A stretch of 14,815 nucleotides of DNA from Rodentolepis nana (GCA_900617975.1 UZAE01014388.1:1-14815), one strand, 5' to 3'. Positions 1-9,328 are shown, counted from the stretch's first letter. Numbers and translations: made by a program. Notes: generated by a model not told the origin, from the letters alone.

Positions 1-323
1 ATTTAAATCAAATGGCAGGCGTTTTGATAGTTATCATTAGTCCTTTAGTTGACTTCGTCTTTCACAGAGGGGAGGAGGAACATCAAAGTGAGAAGAATTC
101 GGGAGGGAGAATAGAAGAGTGATTCACAGATGTAAAAGAGACAGACAGACACAAAGGCTCAGAAAGGGTAAGATGAGTACTGTGGTAGGGGTCGAATATG
201 ACATACAGTGGGGGTGATGGTTGTTTGATGTGAGAAGTCAACTGCCGGTTAATAGACTTTTTTGCCGTATGCTTATACGTTGCCCAGGGTGCACCACGAG
301 GAGGTTAGTCTATCCCACACCCC
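1..323 (-). mobile_element. SINE copy 1, antisense, 3' tail cut by window edge
   Basis: This is a copy of the window's dispersed SINE-like family, lying on the reverse strand. Read on the forward strand it starts in the tail (TTTAAATCAAATGGCAGGC) and ends at the 5' head (CTATCCCACACCCC, ending at 323). The left target duplication lies outside the window, so the insertion signature cannot be tested here. The long-range inverted repeat of the family is perfect in this copy: AGTTGACTTC at 47-56 and GAAGTCAACT at 234-243. The antisense splice-donor-like hexamer has decayed to GTTAGT. It shares the TTCGACCCC segment (rc of 189-197) that resembles a Pol III B box. There is no conserved reading frame. 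Family membership is certain from side-by-side comparison with the other copies; the SINE classification comes from those copies that have duplications. Confidence 0.88.
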
Positions 324-3300
324 TGATTTCCACGCATAAAATTACCCAAACCTAGGTTGAAAGGTACAGCACTAATCGCGTTAATACTATTACTGTAAGA
401 GCTCGAAAAAAGTTATCAAGACATAATCTCGGTGACAAATAATTTTCCCAGAACCCAACAATGACCTGACCGACACTTCCTGAATGGGAGAGCCAAATTA
501 GCATTTCGGGCGTTCAGAAATGAATGGGAACTGAAATGAGCATAGGTAAAAATAGTTGTAAAAAACGGGCAACTTGAGGAATGACAAGGCCGTTAGCAGA
601 GTTCATGGCCTTGACTGTGAAGCATAAATCAGTTTAAGCTCTAATTCACATTCAAGTATATTCATGCAACTTCTCTATTATCTTTCAGAGTATCCTTGAA
701 ATCAAAAATAAAAGTTTCTCGGTGTCACGGAGAGGGCTAGATTATTCCATTTCGGTAAACTCCTTTTACAAAATTCTGTCTGTAAAACTGATAGAGACAA
801 AAAATTGTTTATCTTAGTTTATTTAACTCCCCTGGAAAGGTCAAAAAAGATTATTGATGTTTTAAAAACGAGGAGAAATTGAACTTTAATTTTGGTTGCT
901 TCTCTGTCAGCGCAATGCGTCAAACTACCTCTTTTGCTAATTATGAGCCGAACAAAGTTGACATTTTTGTTTCAATGTATTGTCATGAGTGCAAAGTATT
1001 CGGCTAGGATTAAAAACATTCATCCTGAAATGTCACTTTAAACCTGTCGTAAATATTGATAGTTGTACTTTCTCAATTAATTTCAAAATTCGTCTGATTG
1101 TTTGGAACGAAACAAACTTAAATAGATGGAGGGGGGAGTAATTGTCAGATAAAGTGAGGTAGTTCATTTGATGACGATCGTTTATTGTTCTCTTAATCCA
1201 TTAAAAGCTTTTTTACAAATTTTTCACTTATCATTTAGGCAAGAACAAACTTTCAGGTAATTGGTTTGCGAACATTAATGAACTACGCCTCTTAATGGAG
1301 TGAAACTAAACCCCTGATTATTAAAAAAGGAGGCAGGTTTTGTTTAAATAATAAAATAAGAGAAAATACCCTGCATTAAATAGTGTAAAATGAATATTAT
1401 TAAAAGGCAAATTATCAGTTGTATTAGAGCTATAAACTGGTGAGCCCCAGAAACAACAATTTTGTCTTCCCTTATCATTCAAAGAAGTAGCCAAACGAAA
1501 CGTCAAAGAATTTTTCTTAACGAAACAATTTCAGTCAGAGAGCACGGACATGTAGAAATTTCTGGACCTTGGAACTTAAAATGTCGGAAATGCAAAAAAA
1601 AACATAAAAAAATGAATTAAGATTCATTGATACCTTGATATTACTTTCGGTGTTGTTTACCCTCCTTCCCACTATCATTTGTTGAAAGTAATGTTATCCG
1701 ATGCCAGTTATTGTTAAACAAATAAAAATCGATTTTTTTCAGTAAAAAGAAGGGTGAAAATAAATGTGCACAATATTGTTAGTAAATTGGTGCTTAGAGG
1801 TATCCTTTTTAGCTACATAAACTGCCCATAATTTCCAAAATCGATAAGTACTCGGGCAGACCAATTTGATTTAGGCGCAAACAAGTATGGCCAATAGCGA
1901 ATATAGATCTGAGCGAGAGGGAAAAATTTGAAGGCCATTATGAGGTAGTGGGGAGAGATTATTATCATCGATTAAGGGAGGAAAATGATGATGGGAGTAG
2001 CGAGTAAGTATTTCGGGATGGTATTAAATGGTTATTATTATTTGGCCGAATTGACACTAATCACGCAACCCAACCAAACTCATGCAAACATCACCACTGG
2101 CAATTATTCCTCGCCTATTTTCGCCCATTATTCTCTCCACCTCTCCGAGCAACCGCACGAATTCCACTGTCCAGTGTGGTACCTTTGCAAGTTAGTAATG
2201 CAGAAAAGTGGGGTCGATTTTGAAGCTAACAGAGCACTAATTATTTTAAATGATGATGCAAAATGTTAGTCTAAAGAGCTTAAAAACGTTCATTGTCAAA
2301 TCGTTTCTCAGGAAATAAAAATGTATTGAGTTGTTATGATCAAGGGCTGATTATGATCTGAATATCTGGCTTGTTGACTTAACACGAAGACCATGAGTTA
2401 GATTATGGAATTGAAACTTTGTGAAAATTTTAAATGTATCACCTTGTGAAAGCAACTGAACTTGGAAGAGTAATATCCTATATGATTTGGAGAGAATCTA
2501 AAGGAGAACACCATAATGAATTTCTGAATTTCACTACCATAATGTTCATTTGTTGGACAGACCATTAATTAAAGTTCAGGCATTCAAATTCCAAAATTCG
2601 TCACCGAAATCACTGCCCCAGTGCCAATTGGCCGGCTTCCTAATTAAATTATCCCTCCTAGCACTACGACTCATTTCTTCGCTTTAATAATTCACGTGAT
2701 TTTCAGCAGCTTTGATGGCTTCGCAGACCAGAATTTATCCACATGATATCGAGGTGAATTCCACCCCCCCCCCCTGTATGCCTCCGAAACCTTCATGTTT
2801 AGATGCTCTAGGAAAACAAAAAAATGTTACCGTTACCCAAATATGACAATTTGCCGTATCCTATCGCAATCATTTTTAAGTTGTCACGATTTCCCTAATT
2901 TTGGTTCCCGCTCCGGTATTTACCACTTATAATTTCTTGTAGTCACTAAATGTATTTCCAGTTGAGAGGTGATAGGAAATGCAAAGACCAGCCTCCTTAA
3001 TACTTGACTAATTAGCAACAAAAATTAACACATCTCAAAAACTAATCAGTTTGTCAATAAACCCCTATCAAATGGCTTCTTATTTGCTCTTTATTGAAGC
3101 CGCAACTCAATCACAAATGGGAGGGAAACGGTGGACTTATTGCATAATGGACGTTTCTTATTAACGAAACAATAAACCATTTATATAATAAAATAATTCA
3201 TATAGGCTTGAATATTTGGTAAATGATTGGCTGCCTGATTAACCAATCAGTACATCTACAGCTTCTTCACTAGTGGTCTTACGCATCAAACGTGCATGAA

Positions 3301-3668
3301 GGCAACCAGTAATCGTTAATCCAATGCATGAGAGATGTAGATCAAGAGGTTCCCTCTTGTATAACGAAAATATTCCATTAAATTTCTTTAATTACCCTTA
3401 ATGATTATAATTTGTGTTAAATTTCGATGTATTCCTCTTTCCATATTTATGAGTTTTTTCCCATATTAGGACCTAAATTTAATGTGCGAACTAAGTTAAC
3501 TTTTAACCCGTCAGCTTAAACACTTTATAGCCAATGTGTAAATTTACTTGAATGAAATGTTCTGTATTAACAGAGGCGTGACAGAATGGTTGTTGCAACT
3601 TGCTCTTGAAATATTCTTCGAAGTCAATTAACCTATTATTTTGCAAAGACTTTAAAGGGAACTAAATA
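324..3668. other. Non-coding AT-rich stretch, no gene recognised
   Basis: About 3.3 kb between SINE copies 1 and 2. Only short open frames occur (for example 94 codons from 1985 on the forward strand and 61 codons ending near 1321 on the reverse). They show low-complexity composition and no domain I recognise. Visible structure is limited to an 11-C run at 2764-2774, a small palindrome CTGATT-AACC-AATCAG at 3235-3250 that creates a CCAAT motif on one strand, and scattered TAATTA-type AT-rich words. These could be intronic or intergenic sequence. I see no splice-bounded exon, RNA gene or transposon terminus that I would defend. Confidence 0.6.
2764..2774 (+). repeat. Poly-C tract (11 C)
   Basis: An uninterrupted run of eleven C residues follows GAATTCCA. 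It is one of four C runs of 10 or more on this strand in the window, and it stands out against the AT-rich background. It is a likely length-polymorphic microsatellite. Confidence 0.9.
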
Positions 3669-3680
3669 TTCTTACATATT

Positions 3681-3976
3681 TATTTATATCAAATGGCAGG
3701 CTTTATGATAGCTATCATTAGCCCTTTAGCTGGCTTCGGGCTTCACAGAGGGGAGGAACATCCAATTCATGAAGAGTGGATGGGAGCAGAAGAGTGAGTC
3801 ATAGATGTAAAGGTGACAGACAGATACAAAGGTAGAGGAAAAGGATGTGGTCGAGTATGACATACAGTCTGATCACGGTAGTTTGAAGTCAACTGCCAGT
3901 TTATAGACTTTTTTGCGTACGAATATGCGTTGCCCATGGTGCACCACGTAGAGGTAAGTCTTTCGCATATCCTGTT
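3681..3976 (-). mobile_element. SINE copy 2, antisense
   Basis: Full-length but diverged reverse-strand copy. The tail is at the left (TATTTATATCAAATGGCAGG) and the head at the right. It is flanked by a perfect 12-bp duplication, TTCTTACATATT at 3669-3680 and again at 3977-3988, as expected for target-primed reverse transcription of a SINE or LINE product. The head terminus is degraded (GCATATCCTG in place of GCACACCCC), and the middle has deletions relative to other copies, giving 296 bp. The antisense GTAAGT motif is kept (AGAGGTAAGTC near 3950). One arm of the long-range inverted repeat is mutated to AGCTGGCTTC while the other arm, GAAGTCAACT, is intact. The differences suggest an older insertion than copies 6, 9 and 10. 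It lies about 540 bp from copy 3 in opposite orientation. Confidence 0.9.
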
Positions 3977-3988
3977 TTCTTACATATT

Positions 3989-4507
3989 ATTAGTAGTTAA
4001 AGGACAACTCTAAGATAAAACGAATAGTTGTCAAAATTATGAAAAATTTCAAATAAGTAAAAAATCACTTAGAGTCGGTAAAATTTTCCAAAAGTACGCT
4101 GAGGCTTTGTCTTCGTTGTTGCGAGTTAAGGTCAGTTGAGCTTAAATTCTTTATTTTGCATATTTACATCTTTGCCATGATCGCTGACACTTTAAACTTA
4201 AAATCAAAAATTGTATATTTTCAAAATTTTCCGAATTATGAAAGTTTATTTCATATTAGGTGTCTGGCTTGTTGTTAGAGTAATGTGAAGTGATGAACTA
4301 GTACACAAGTACAGGCTCAGGTCCGCACGAGGACCACCAAGAACCTTCATGAAACCTCGGCGCCACGGACCCTATAAACGAAACCCAAGTTGTTTTTGGA
4401 AACTACATAAATTGAATTTCAAATAATACCATAGGTTGTTCGTAGAAATCTAAAAAGGTTATTTATAAATAAATCACTATTAACTATTTTTTCTTGGTCT
4501 AAATCAT
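3989..4507. other. Spacer between inverted SINE copies 2 and 3
   Basis: About 520 bp of non-coding sequence, very AT-rich at both ends, with a more GC-rich island at 4310-4380 containing a short GGTCC-GCACGA-GGACC hairpin. No reading frame, RNA gene or transposon terminus could be supported. If this region is transcribed, it would be the loop between two inverted SINE copies. Confidence 0.55.
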
Positions 4508-4520
4508 AATTCTAAAAGTA

Positions 4521-4841
4521 TAGAGTGCCCTATAGACTTACCTATGCGTGGTAACCCTGGGCAACGTATATTCATACGGCAAAAAAGTTTATTTTTTGGC
4601 AGTTGACTTCTGACTTCAAACTACCATGACCCAACTATATGTCAAATTCCACCCCTTTCACAGTACTCATCTTGCCTTTTCCTTGCATTTATGTCCATCT
4701 GTCTCTTTGCATCTGTGAATCACTCTTCTTTCCTGATCTCGAATTTTTCTTACTTTGATGTTCCTCCTCCTCTTTGTGAAGCCTGAAGTCACCTAAAGGG
4801 CCAATGATGACTATCAAAACGCCTGCCATTTGAAATAAATA
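4521..4841 (+). mobile_element. SINE copy 3, sense
   Basis: Full-length forward copy flanked by a perfect 13-bp duplication, AATTCTAAAAGTA at 4508-4520 and 4842-4854, one of the clearest insertion signatures in the window. The head is somewhat diverged (TAGAGTGCCCTATAGACTTACC) but keeps ACTTACC. The middle holds the shared segments CTTTGATGTTCCTCC and AAGTCACCTAAAGGG, and the 3' end reads GCCTGCCATTTGAAATAAATAA. The duplication begins immediately after the short AAAT-type tail. One arm of the 5' stem (AAGTCTAT in other copies) is mutated to AAGTTTAT. Confidence 0.93.
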
Positions 4842-4854
4842 AATTCTAAAAGTA

Positions 4855-5726
4855 CTCTCAGATGGTATGATAACCTCTTTTACGCCGCCAACTTTGGACC
4901 GACTTCCTTCGTACCAATACCTTCAACTCCTAAATGAGCAATTCTATTATTTTGTCAAAAAAATCTCAAATGAAAATAATAGTGTTTGTATTTCACGTAG
5001 ATGTTAAAGTTTACAAGAGCATTGCTTGAGATGCTCAGTGTAATATTAAGAGCCAGTCGTTGGTCATAAAAAGAAATCATCTCAAAGCCCCACGCCTCAA
5101 GCTCTCTTTGTATGCATCCTCAAGCGTGCAATTCGACCAAGTTGGTTGATTCGGGCTAAAATGAAGGCAAAAGAATGCACCTTTGTCGTAAGTGAGGCTT
5201 TCGGTCTATTGAATATCATACCAATTGTATATAAACCTGCGTGCACTGGTTTAAGCTCTTCTAGGTCTGCAGATGATGGGCTGACGTAAGCATTTATTGC
5301 TTGCCCTATGACAGTGGTAATTGAGTAAAATAGGGATGCAGGAAAAACAATGGAGTCCGGGATGACCAATCTGAGAAGAGCTTGACCATCTTTGCTTCTC
5401 TATTGCTTATTAGTGCACTTCAGATTGTGGCTTGGAAGATTTCACGATGAAGGTAGTGAATTTCTTAGTCCTTTCATTAATTAAGCGGTGATTCGTTATT
5501 AACACAGTTAACTTAAGGCGGACTTTTATAAAAATGGCTACATCCGGTAGCTCCGTAATTCAGCTCATGCCTATCTAAGTCTCCGGTATCAAGACGGGCT
5601 CGCCATTTTAAATTTTATTCTATTTTTATTTAATCTAAAAATAACTCCTTCCAAAATCGGAAATGTTTTCCAATTGGAAAAGGAATCTGGTCGGCCAAGA
5701 TGTACAAATTCAGAAATTGTAACTGT
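4855..5726. other. Non-coding stretch with one unassigned ORF
   Basis: About 870 bp between copies 3 and 4. The only notable open frame is on the reverse strand, from about 5405 down to the stop at 5097. It lacks a convincing ATG, using only TTG near 5369. Its translation includes hydrophobic stretches but no domain I can name. This part is visibly less AT-rich than its flanks, so it could be a decayed fragment of a gene or mobile element, but that is not supported by any motif. No other structure was found. Confidence 0.5.
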
Positions 5727-5739
5727 AAATTAATTAAAT

Positions 5740-6046
5740 TTATTTATTCATATCAAATGGCAGGCGTTTTGATAGTTATCATTAGCCATTTAGTTGACTT
5801 CAGGCTTCACAGAGGGGAAGGAACATCAAAGTGGAAAAAAATTCAAGGGGGGGGAATAGAAGAGTGCTTCAAAGACGAAGGTAGAAAAACGGTGAGGTGA
5901 GTACTGTGAATGTAGTTGAATATGGCATACAGTGGGATCATGGCAGTTTGAAGTCAGAAGTCAACTGCCTATTGATTGACTTTTTTGCCGTATGAATATA
6001 CGTTGCCCAGGGTGCACCACGTGGAGGTAAGTCTATCGCACACCCC
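5740..6046 (-). mobile_element. SINE copy 4, antisense
   Basis: Full-length reverse-strand copy flanked by a perfect 13-bp duplication, AAATTAATTAAAT at 5727-5739 and 6047-6059. The tail (TTATTTATTCATATCAAATGG) is at the left and the head ends in TCTATCGCACACCCC. The antisense splice-donor-like sequence GGAGGTAAGTCTATCG is intact near 6023-6037. The middle contains an expanded G run (AAGGGGGGGGAAT), the reverse of the pyrimidine-rich part of the sense strand. A 66-codon open frame runs into this copy, but it is only the SINE sequence read through and is not conserved in other copies. It forms an inverted pair with copy 5. Confidence 0.94.
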
Positions 6047-6341
6047 AAATTAATTAAATATCTACGCACTCTCAATATTTAAGGCACCAAATGGTTTGCA
6101 ATTTAGGTAAAGACATGTAGATGCTCATTTAAATAAAACTGATAAGTGGAATTAATTTTGGTATGTATTTTAATAGGATCACTGTTTGATTATGAGCGAA
6201 TATTGTTGTTACATTCGTCTTCCTTCGTGCGCACAAATTGTCAATTGTCAGCATGTTGAACAAACCAAAATTGGAAATACCTCTCTGCGATTTTACTTAG
6301 CCAGTGACCCAGTAGAATCACCGTATTTCAAGATTCAACGA

Positions 6342-6677
6342 GGGGTGTGTGATAGACTTACCTCCACGTGGTGCTCCCTGGGCAATGTATACTCATACGG
6401 CAAAAAAGTCTGTTATTCGGCAGTTGACTTCTGACTCTAAACTACCATCACCCCACTGCATGTCATATTCGACTACTTTCACAGTACTCACCTCACCTTT
6501 CTTCTACCTTTGTGTCTGTATGTGTAAAAACATCCTTGAAACACTCTTCTCTTCTCTTCCCTCCCCCACCCTCTCGACTTTTTTCCACTTTGATGTTCCT
6601 ACCCCTCTGGGAAGCCTGAAGCCAATTAAAGGGTCAATGATAACTATCAAAACGTCTGTCATTTGATATAAATAAAT
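6342..6677 (+). mobile_element. SINE copy 5, sense
   Basis: Full-length forward copy flanked by an 11-bp duplication, AGATTCAACGA at 6331-6341 and 6678-6688. The head starts exactly at GGGGTGTGTGATAGACTTACC and the 3' end reads TGTCATTTGATATAAATAAAT. It is the longest copy (336 bp), with a longer pyrimidine-rich middle (TCTTCTCTTCCCTCCCCCACC). Open frames of 82 and 105 codons overlap it, but they differ between copies by frame-shifting indels and are not genes. The boundary between head and duplication defines the 5' end of the family as GGGG. Confidence 0.94.
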
Positions 6678-6688
6678 AGATTCAACGA

Positions 6689-8061
6689 AATTCTTATTAA
6701 CTAATTGCGAATAAAATTGTTGATGGCAGTAAATTGAGTAATTAGATAAATATCAGGACTCAAGAAAGAGGTCTTCGGAAGGTCTTCCCTCGAAGTTGTT
6801 AAAAATCCAATTCCCTTCTGAATCAATGGTCTTTATAATATTTTTTGATGTGCTAATTTGCATGTATCTTATAATCGTTCCATTTTTCTTTCTTTTGCTG
6901 AGGGAAATAACGCAATAAGAGCTTAATTTCTGAGCTTCTTATCCCAATGCCAGGCTACAAAATGTTCCTTTAACAAGTTAATTAGTACCCCGAAAAAAAA
7001 TATATTCAAATTTTCAAACCATCTTCATGCAAGAGTGGTCGTGAGATACGCTCACCGAAGGGGCTGTTTTGGTCGTAGGATGGGAAAAACAAGGCGGCAC
7101 TTGAACAGGAAATGTAGAGAAGCCAGAAAATAGCTTCAAAACACCTCAGTCCTCCGCACTCATGCATCAACAAGCTGATCACCTCCCCTGACTCACTCAT
7201 TAGCATGATGACTCAACAGGGGGGGGCTACTGTGGGGGGTGGGGGGATTATAAGTGAATAAGTCAAACAAAGGTCGGTTTATCAAAACTACTCAGCCTAC
7301 ATTTTGGGATAAAGGGATAAGAAGGCCTTTTGTTTGAATTGTAAGCTAAGCGGCCGATTTTGTAATAAACGATATGTAAGCATGTAAATAAAGCTAAGTG
7401 GAAATGTGTAAATGCCATTTCTGAAATAAATAGACACACTACATTGCAGTACAAATAATGTGTTGTAAAATAAATGAAAAAAATGTGCAAACAGCTTTCC
7501 AATTACCTTATAAAAGAATATTTTTTTATGCAATGCCAAAAATTGAGGGCGAATATTTAAATGAAAATCCCTCCAGCCCCTCTCCATTTATTTAGAAGTC
7601 TCGATAATTTATTAACCTTAACTTATTTATACTCTTTACCTGTCGACATTTAACTACTCGTTAGGCCAAAATTCTGGAAATTAGATCTCTTTCTATATCT
7701 GTGTTCTCTGTTCTTCAAATGACCACTATTTCGATTTTAGTGTTGGGGAAATACGATCTTATAAAAAGATTCATCTTCTGCCATCTACCCTATTGGCCAG
7801 AAGTAACCAGGGCAGTTGATAACCCTCATCACTTGATGTGAGCAGATGGGCATTGACCTTGAGACCCCCTGACTTGGCCATAGTATCAACATTGCTTATC
7901 CATAGTTTACCACTGAAGATATTTAAGCCAAGGTAATTGGCCAGAATATTTCATGTTTCTTTGCCTTAATAACAGTTGTATTTTTTGCTAGGTTCTTACT
8001 TACACATAGATGATCTGTTCCATTCTTTCCCATTTTAAATAATACTTACAAACCATTCAGC
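6689..8061. other. Non-coding stretch with G-quadruplex candidate
   Basis: About 1.4 kb between copies 5 and 6. It contains a dense G-run cluster at 7219-7246 (annotated separately) and an 11-bp direct repeat, ATTGGCCAGAA, at 7792-7802 and 7936-7946, enclosing 133 bp. Short overlapping reverse-strand frames at 7006-7587 are AT-rich and mutually overlapping, with no recognisable domain, so I do not call them genes. No RNA gene was supported. Confidence 0.55.
7219..7246 (+). other. G-quadruplex candidate
   Basis: The sequence is G8, then CTACTGT, then G6, T, G6. Each long run can supply two G-triplets, so four G-tracts with short loops are available within 28 bases, satisfying the usual G3+ quadruplex pattern. 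It lies in AT-rich surroundings with no gene assigned nearby, so a regulatory role is only speculative. It may simply be an unstable G-rich microsatellite. Confidence 0.6.
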
Positions 8062-8076
8062 AATGTTATTAAACGG

Positions 8077-8388
8077 GGGGTGTGCAATAGACTTACCTCC
8101 ACGTGGTGCACCCTGGGCAACGTATATTCATACGGCAAAAAAGTCTATTAACTGGCAGTTGACTTCTCTTTTCAAACTACCATCACTTCACTCTATGCCA
8201 TATTCGACTATTTCCACAGTATTCACCTCACCTTTGTGTTTGTCTCTTACATCTTTGAAACACTCTTCTCTTCCCCCACTCTCGACTTTTTTCAATTTGA
8301 TGTTCCTTTCCCTCTGTGAAGCCCGAAGTCAACTAAAGGGCTAATGATAACCATCAAGACGCCTGCCATTTGATTTAAATAAATAAAT
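8077..8388 (+). mobile_element. SINE copy 6, sense, near-consensus
   Basis: Full-length forward copy with the longest perfect duplication in the window, 15 bp (AATGTTATTAAACGG) at 8062-8076 and 8389-8403. The head begins GGGGTGTGCAATAGACTTACC. All structural elements are intact: the 9-bp stem AATAGACTT (8086-8094) with AAGTCTATT (8141-8149), the palindrome CCACGTGG (8099-8106), the hairpin CGTAT-ATTC-ATACG (8121-8134), and the long-range pair AGTTGACTTC (8157-8166) with GAAGTCAACT (8325-8334). The tail is TTTAAATAAATAAAT. The exact duplication and preserved motifs suggest a comparatively recent insertion. A 93-codon frame inside it is not conserved. Confidence 0.95.
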
Positions 8389-8462
8389 AATGTTATTAAA
8401 CGGATAGCTTCAATTGATTTATTCCCCACCAAAAATGTAATCTTCTGATACTAATATAAAGT

Positions 8463-8777
8463 GGGGTACATAATAGATCTACCTCCACTTGGTGCACCCT
8501 GGGCAACGTATACTCAAACAGCAAAAGTGCCTACAAACTGGCAGCTGATTTCTAACTTCAAACTACTATGACCCTACTCTATGTGACATTCCATCACTTT
8601 CACAGTTCTCGCCTTACCTTTTTCTCTACTTTTGTATCTGTCTCTTTTACATTTGTGAATCACTCTTCTATTCCTCCCTATCGACTTTTGGTGACTTTAT
8701 CTGTTTCTCCCCTCTGTGAAGTCCGAAGTCAATTAAAGGGCTAATGGTGACTATCATAAAGAGTGCCATTTGATGCA
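8463..8777 (+). mobile_element. SINE copy 7, sense, diverged
   Basis: Full-length but diverged forward copy only 59 bp beyond the right-hand duplication of copy 6. The flanking duplication is imperfect: AATATAAAGT at 8453-8462 against AATATAGAGT at 8778-8787. The head is altered (GGGGTACATAATAGATCTACC), so the ACTTACC motif is lost. The 5' hairpin is broken (CGTATACTCAAACAG) and the 3' end reads AGTGCCATTTGATGCAAAT with almost no tail repeat. The accumulated changes point to an older insertion than its neighbour copy 6. Confidence 0.88.
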
Positions 8778-8787
8778 AATATAGAGT

Positions 8788-9328
8788 TATCTCGTTCACC
8801 TTCATTTTTGAATGCTTGGCAAAGTGGGCTTCTCTAAGTGGTCCTAACTATCTTATGCTCCTTAAGAGAGTGAATCATTCAATTTACTTTGTTACNAGTG
8901 TAACAAAGTTTTTGTTTAATGGGATTTTAAATTGGAAGCCATAGAGTGGCTTTCGTAGGTTTGGTCAGAAATGATGCTGATTGAAATCGCAAGGCGAATT
9001 CGTTACAGTGAGAGGGAGGGGAAGAGAGCTAATGGAAACGAAAATTGAGCCGAAAAGTTGTTAAAGGTACCATTTTTGGTAGCATGAACTGAGCCTTGAA
9101 TGGACTTTTGGTTTTAAATTCTTGATAAGAGCTCAAGTGTTTATTGAAATGCGCTCTTCGGAAATTCGCCTTCATATTCCTCAGTGTTAGTTAAAATAAT
9201 TTATTAAATTTTGAAATCCTGCCTTTTTCGCTTTACTTAAGTGACTGATTGATAATTTCCGTTTAATTGCTTGAATTATCATCACACTCAATTTTTTTTC
9301 ATTTGCAAACTTATCGACTTAATTCCTT
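8788..9328. other. Non-coding spacer with N-centred palindrome
   Basis: About 540 bp between copies 7 and 8. It contains the palindrome ACTTTGTTAC-NAGT-GTAACAAAGT at 8886-8909 with an unresolved base at 8896. Otherwise I see no open frame or repeat of note. Confidence 0.6.
8886..8909. repeat. Perfect 10-bp inverted repeat around an N
   Basis: ACTTTGTTAC (8886-8895) and GTAACAAAGT (8900-8909) are perfect reverse complements separated by NAGT. The N at 8896 sits at the start of the loop. This could be a hairpin that was hard to sequence, or an assembly junction where two ends carrying similar termini were joined. The other N in the window lies exactly at an artefact-like duplication boundary, so a junction is a real possibility here too. 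Confidence 0.8.

Noticed and set aside
1..323. Interpretation of the repeat family as an inverted-repeat DNA transposon (MITE), because of internal complementary segments
   Set aside because: The two ends are not inverted repeats of each other, one end has an AAAT-type tail, and flanking duplications vary from 11 to 15 bp, which fits retroposition instead.
1985..2269. 94-codon forward open frame starting MMMGVASKYFG
   Set aside because: No recognisable domain, isolated from any exon-like context, and of a length expected by chance in this much sequence.
6342..6677. Open frames of 82 and 105 codons (and 93 codons in copy 6, 116 and 63 codons in copy 8) with a shared peptide such as LPPRGAPWA
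   Set aside because: They are the SINE head read through. Indels between copies shift the frame and the downstream residues are unrelated, so no protein is conserved.
7263..7587. Overlapping reverse-strand frames of 79 and 96 codons rich in Phe, Tyr and Leu
   Set aside because: Two mutually overlapping frames over AT-rich DNA with low-complexity composition. The apparent membrane-like character follows from A/T content.
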